A stretch of DNA of 64,000 nucleotides from Oceanisphaera pacifica (GTDB lineage: Bacteria > Pseudomonadota > Gammaproteobacteria > Enterobacterales > Aeromonadaceae), in assembly GCF_017498065.1 (NCBI RefSeq), contig NZ_JAGDFX010000002.1:62001-126000 (forward strand), read 5' to 3'. The notes beneath the pieces were generated by a model. That model was given only the letters and a program-made list of their open reading frames with translations. It searched no databases and was not told where the DNA came from. Shown here one piece after another: positions 60,652 through 64,000 of this stretch. Position numbers and translations under genes: made by a program. Positions within the stretch are counted from its first letter, which is position 1, and every line of letters begins with the position of its first letter.

Positions 60652-60792
60652 TTACTTATATTGACCTCGTTGAAGTTGTAAGCGACTTGTAGCTAAATAA
60701 TCTTTCACCCTCTGAGCTTGAGTGGCTTTGTGCTGCCTAGCATTGGGCATTTTTGCTGATATTTTCTTATTTTTAGTCTTTTTCTTCGCCAT
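60652..60792 (-). CDS. Small basic hypothetical protein
   Basis: Open frame of 46 residues beginning MAKKKTKNKKISAKMPNARQ, very rich in Lys and Arg, with the C-terminal VKDYLATSRLQLQRGQYK. It ends 2 bp from the stop of the convergent RAYT gene. Composition suggests RNA or DNA binding. No strong ribosome site is visible and the family is unknown to me, so it may not be expressed. Confidence 0.45.
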   Translation of the reverse strand: MAKKKTKNKKISAKMPNARQHKATQAQRVKDYLATSRLQLQRGQYK

Positions 60793-60987
60793 GCAGATAT
60801 TTACGCCTGTTTGCTCAAAGATAATACCAATTAATCATCCTATTAAGATTCGATTGAGTTTGGATTTAGACCGTTATTAATATTGCCTGTCTGGTTATCG
60901 GGGAATTTATTAGTGGTCTGGGGGTCAATATATGGTGTTAGTAGTCTGGGTGGCCGTATATGGGGGGGCTTGGTGCGGCACTTTCAC

Positions 60988-61023
60988 AAAAAAAGCGTTA
61001 CCTCCTATGAGGCAACGCTTTTA
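60988..61023 (-). terminator. Rho-independent terminator of dusB-fis
   Basis: On the minus strand: AAAAGCGTTGCCTC, loop ATAG, GAGGTAACGCTTTT, then TTTGTG. It lies 26 bp after the fis stop. Confidence 0.9.
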
Positions 61024-61048
61024 AATTCAACGATTTAATTAGACTACT

Positions 61049-61348
61049 CTAATTCATGCCATATTTTTTGAGCTTTTTGCGTAACGTACCGCGGTTGATG
61101 CCCATCATGTTGGCGGCGCGGGTTTGATTGCCGCGGGTGTATTGCATGATCACGTCTAGCATGGGAGCTTCGACTTCGGCGAGGACCAACTCATACAGCT
61201 CAGTTACTTCCTGACCGTTTAGCTGGGACAGGTAATTACGCAGCGCTTGGTCTACCGAGTTGCGCAAAGGGCGCTGAGTAGGTTGCTCTGAAGTGGGAGA
61301 TTTAGTGGTAGTAACCAATGCATCAGGAGTTGTAGTTTGTTCGAACAT
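61049..61348 (-). CDS. fis: Nucleoid-associated protein Fis
   Basis: DNA-bending protein of 99 residues (E. coli 98). The C-terminal helix-turn-helix [20 protein letters not shown] is identical or nearly so to E. coli Fis. It activates rRNA promoters and aids recombination and phage excision. It is co-transcribed behind dusB as in most gammaproteobacteria, with a 25-bp gap. Confidence 0.98.
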   Translation of the reverse strand: MFEQTTTPDALVTTTKSPTSEQPTQRPLRNSVDQALRNYLSQLNGQEVTELYELVLAEVEAPMLDVIMQYTRGNQTRAANMMGINRGTLRKKLKKYGMN

Positions 61349-61373
61349 ATTTAGTCGGCTCTTCTTTTGTTCG

Positions 61374-62339
61374 TTAAGCTATATTCGCGAAATAATGCCC
61401 TAAGGCGTCAAGTTGATGCTCGGCGTCTGTGATGGCATTAAATTCACTGCGAAAGTCACGGCCCGCATCACTATCTTTTAGGTACCAACCCACATGTTTT
61501 CGGGCTATACGCACTCCCATTACTTCACCATAAAATGCGTGTAGTGCAATGAGGTGCTCCCGGATCATGGCGCGCTCCTGGTCCTTGTGAAGCGGCACGG
61601 GAAGGGTTCCGTGTTCAAGGTAGTGGCGGATTTCTCTAAAAATCCATGGCCGTCCCTGCGCAGCCCGGCCAATCATAATGGCATTAGCGCCTGTGTAATC
61701 TAATACAAAGCGCGCTTTTTGCGGGCTGTCGATATCCCCATTGGCAATAACGGGAAGTGAGACGGCTTGTTTTATTGCTCTAATAGTATCGTATTCGGCT
61801 TCCCCTCTGTACATGCAGGCGCGTGTACGGCCATGCACGGCTAGGGCCTGAATACCGCAGTCTTCGGCAATGCGAGCAATGTGCACGCCGTTGCGGTGCT
61901 CAGGATCCCAACCAGTACGAATTTTTAGGGTCACGGGAACCGATACTGCATTTACCACTGCACTAACAATTTCTTGTACCAGCTGTGGGTATTGCAACAG
62001 GGCGGACCCTGCCATTTTTTTATTCACTTTCTTTGCAGGGCAACCCATATTAATGTCGATTATTTGCGCGCCTTGGTCCACGTTGAACCGGGCTGCATCG
62101 GCCATTAATTCGGGATCTGCCCCTGCAATCTGGACGGATCGAATACCTGTTTCACCTGCATGATCCATACGCCGCAATGACTTCTCGGACTGCCATACCT
62201 TGGGGTTAGACGACATCATTTCTGATACGGCCATGCCCGCGCCCATGCGTAAGCATAAGGTACGAAATGGTCTGTCAGTTATGCCAGCCATCGGTGCCAC
62301 CAATAATGGGGTAGACAGTTTGTAAGGACCAATTTCCAT
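61374..62339 (-). CDS. dusB: tRNA-dihydrouridine synthase B
   Basis: FMN-dependent enzyme of 321 residues (same length as E. coli DusB) that reduces uridine in the tRNA D-loop. The substrate-side catalytic Cys is in [13 protein letters not shown] (about residue 100). FMN-site segments [14 protein letters not shown] and ANGDIDSP, and the VHGRTR loop, are present. It is the first gene of the dusB-fis operon behind a promoter with GC-rich discriminator. Confidence 0.97.
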   Translation of the reverse strand: MEIGPYKLSTPLLVAPMAGITDRPFRTLCLRMGAGMAVSEMMSSNPKVWQSEKSLRRMDHAGETGIRSVQIAGADPELMADAARFNVDQGAQIIDINMGCPAKKVNKKMAGSALLQYPQLVQEIVSAVVNAVSVPVTLKIRTGWDPEHRNGVHIARIAEDCGIQALAVHGRTRACMYRGEAEYDTIRAIKQAVSLPVIANGDIDSPQKARFVLDYTGANAIMIGRAAQGRPWIFREIRHYLEHGTLPVPLHKDQERAMIREHLIALHAFYGEVMGVRIARKHVGWYLKDSDAGRDFRSEFNAITDAEHQLDALGHYFANIA

Positions 62340-62371
62340 TAAGTAACAGCTATCTTTGCTCAGGGTCGCGT

Positions 62372-62400
62372 ATATTACGCATTTTTTATGAGTCTGAAAA
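62372..62400 (-). promoter_or_regulatory. Predicted promoter of dusB-fis
   Basis: On the minus strand, TTTTCA (62395-62400) and TAATAT (62372-62377) are separated by 17 bp, followed by the GC-rich discriminator ACGCGACCC. This is the form expected for growth-rate and stringent control of fis. Confidence 0.7.
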
Positions 62401-62511
62401 GGTCATAAATTGAGCAATTGATAAATATTTATAAGTCAAGATGATGAAGCGCCTTTTTGTGTAAAAAAACGGCGCTAATGGGCTGCAAATTTATTGAATT
62501 TAGTGCTAGGG

Positions 62512-63387
62512 CTAGCGCTTTTTACCGCTTAGGCGCGCCCATTCTTCACGCAGTTCAGGGGAGTCCATGGTAAACCATTGCTCATAAAGTGCATTTAGCC
62601 CCTCGGCTTGGCTGTCGAGAATGCCAGATAAGGCTAACTGACCGCCTGGGGTAACTAGGCTGCTTATTAGCGTAGAAAGCTCTTTTAACGGGCCAGCTAA
62701 AATATTAGCCACCACAATGTCGGCGGTTAAATGCTCAGGTTGCTCGTGAGGTAGGTAAACTTTTAGCCTGTCTGCCACGCCATTACGCTCGGCATTGTCA
62801 CGGCTGGCTTGCAGCGCTTGGGGGTCTATGTCGATACCAATAACCTGTTTTGCCCCAAGCTTTAATGCGGCCAAAGCTAAAATGCCTGAGCCACAGCCAA
62901 AATCGATGACTGTTTTATCACTTAAGTCTTGGCCATCTAACCACTCTAGGCATAAGGCGGTAGTGGGGTGGGTACCGGTACCAAAAGCTAACCCTGGGTC
63001 TAGCATCACATTTACGGCACTGGGGTCGGGCACATCGCGCCAACTCGGACAAATCCACAAACGATCACCAAAGCGCATGGGATGAAAGCTGTCCATCCAT
63101 TCACGTACCCAGTCTTTGTCTTCTAGCTGCTCAATTTTGTAGTTAAGATCTTTGCGGTAGAACTTTTTGAGAAAGCCGATGATAGGATCAGGATCTGTGG
63201 CTGCATCAAACATACCCACCACCACAGTATCGTCCCACAGTAGGGTCTCACCAGGTAGAGGCTCGTAGACGGGCACGTCTTCGGCATCCATATAGGTAAC
63301 GGCTTGAGCCCCGCGACCCATCAGCATGTTGCTAACTTTGTCGGCGGTCTTTTCAGTGGCATTAATGCGAATTTGTATCCAAGGCAT
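62512..63387 (-). CDS. prmA: Ribosomal protein L11 methyltransferase
   Basis: AdoMet-dependent enzyme of 291 residues (E. coli 293) that trimethylates ribosomal protein L11. An N-terminal L11-recognition domain ([19 protein letters not shown] start) is followed by a Rossmann methyltransferase domain with [18 protein letters not shown] and the NILAGPL motif. The upstream neighbour is panF, and dusB-fis lies downstream, as in E. coli. Confidence 0.97.
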   Translation of the reverse strand: MPWIQIRINATEKTADKVSNMLMGRGAQAVTYMDAEDVPVYEPLPGETLLWDDTVVVGMFDAATDPDPIIGFLKKFYRKDLNYKIEQLEDKDWVREWMDSFHPMRFGDRLWICPSWRDVPDPSAVNVMLDPGLAFGTGTHPTTALCLEWLDGQDLSDKTVIDFGCGSGILALAALKLGAKQVIGIDIDPQALQASRDNAERNGVADRLKVYLPHEQPEHLTADIVVANILAGPLKELSTLISSLVTPGGQLALSGILDSQAEGLNALYEQWFTMDSPELREEWARLSGKKR

Positions 63388-63495
63388 GGCGTGACTTCAT
63401 CAAACAATAAAACGATGATTCTAGCATAAAAGCCTAGCGCTAGAACTTGTAGGGTGAAATTTGGCCTTACAAAGTCATTATCGCTCTGTCGGTTG

Positions 63496-64000
63496 TTAGG
63501 TATTTGTCTTGTGCTGTGCGCCTAGAGCTTGGTGCTGGTCGCTGTTTTTGCCAAATAAATCCTGTACTTGTGCGCAAGGAGCTGGGCTAAGCAGTGAGCC
63601 AATAACATAGGCTAACCCTGATAAAAACAGGCTAGGGATGATGGCATGTAAGCCTAATACTTTTATGCCCAAGGTCGCCAGAAGTCCGTAGCATATAGCG
63701 CCAGTAAGCATGGAGGCTAATGCGCCTACGGCCGTGCCGCGCCACCAGTATAATCCGAGCACTAATGGCCAAAAGAAAATGGCCTGTAGGGCGCCAAAGG
63801 CCAGTAAATTAAGCCAAATGATCATATCAGGTGGGCTAAGGGCGGCCCATAGTACGATTAAGCCAATCACTAAGGTCACCCCTCTGCTGGCTCGCTTAAT
63901 CAATTGTGGCGAAGGCGGTTTGCGGCTCAAATAGTTAAGGTATAAATCTTTTACCAGTGTGGCTGACGCTTGGATTAACTGAGAGTCTATGGTCGACATA
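63496..64000 (-). CDS. panF: Sodium/pantothenate symporter (partial, C-terminal part)
   Basis: C-terminal 168 residues of a sodium:solute symporter of the PanF type; the gene continues beyond the right edge. The STIDSQLIQASATLVKDLYLNYL segment and the following four hydrophobic helices match PanF, as does its position before prmA. It imports pantothenate with Na+ across the inner membrane. The methionine at 63999 is internal, not a start. Confidence 0.9.
   Translation of the reverse strand, partial: MSTIDSQLIQASATLVKDLYLNYLSRKPPSPQLIKRASRGVTLVIGLIVLWAALSPPDMIIWLNLLAFGALQAIFFWPLVLGLYWWRGTAVGALASMLTGAICYGLLATLGIKVLGLHAIIPSLFLSGLAYVIGSLLSPAPCAQVQDLFGKNSDQHQALGAQHKTNT

Noticed and set aside
60915-60965. 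Possible small RNA between the RAYT and fis genes
   Set aside because: Only GT-rich repeated words (GTCTGGG) are seen; no promoter-terminator pair in the same orientation.

Overview
The window reads as chromosome from a marine gammaproteobacterium. Gene content, synteny with Escherichia coli and protein identity point to the Aeromonadaceae (Oceanisphaera, Oceanimonas or Zobellella type), but the genus is inference. Most genes are ordinary housekeeping genes in familiar order: crp-yhfA-prkB-yheU-yheT with yheS, yheV, slyD, slyX and fkpA (1-12.2 kb); nDsbD-fxsA-groES-groEL (13.8-18.5 kb); oxyR with a peroxiredoxin-glutaredoxin (21.7-23.4 kb); mrcA/pilMNOP/aroK-aroB-damX-dam-rpe-gph-trpS (23.7-37.1 kb); two bacterioferritins (39.6-40.5 kb); frmA-frmB formaldehyde detoxification (41.1-43.3 kb); helD (45.3-47.4 kb); a cyanide-insensitive bd oxidase operon (55.1-57.8 kb); fis-dusB-prmA-panF (61-64 kb). 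No rRNA, tRNA or CRISPR array was seen.

The unusual part is between the genes. Nearly every large intergenic gap (300-700 bp) holds a mosaic of short repeated modules built from palindromic words. Several modules have the architecture of REP sequences: GTAG followed by a hairpin whose loop (near CTTTAGCT) is constant while the stem changes on both sides together (CAC/GTG, GCGC/GCGC, GGCC/GGCC, CGCG/CGCG). Many occur as inverted pairs. A RAYT-type (REP-associated, Y1/HUH) transposase lies at 59.7 kb. Two further palindromic element families (copies at 9.5/47.5 kb and 23.6/49.3 kb) also show arm changes compensated within each copy.

The mosaics coincide with gene loss or truncation. dsbD is cut to its N-terminal domain with its stop codon inside a repeat module. 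pilQ is missing from the pilMNOPQ-aroK order, and the gap is filled by mosaic. The oxyR stop codon abuts a sevenfold 7-bp tandem repeat. An IS50/Tn5-like element (2,039 bp, ends 16/19 identical to the Tn5 mosaic end, imperfect 9-bp target duplication) sits in one mosaic; its transposase is broken by two frameshifts.

Visible regulation includes a heat-shock promoter before groES, a tetrameric OxyR site before the peroxiredoxin, a fis promoter with GC-rich discriminator before dusB, a candidate sigma-54 promoter before a sodium:solute transporter convergent with a histidine kinase/NtrC-type regulator pair, and a possible FNR/ANR box before the bd oxidase. Two small membrane-protein genes flank the oxidase genes; the upstream one is not a family I recognise.
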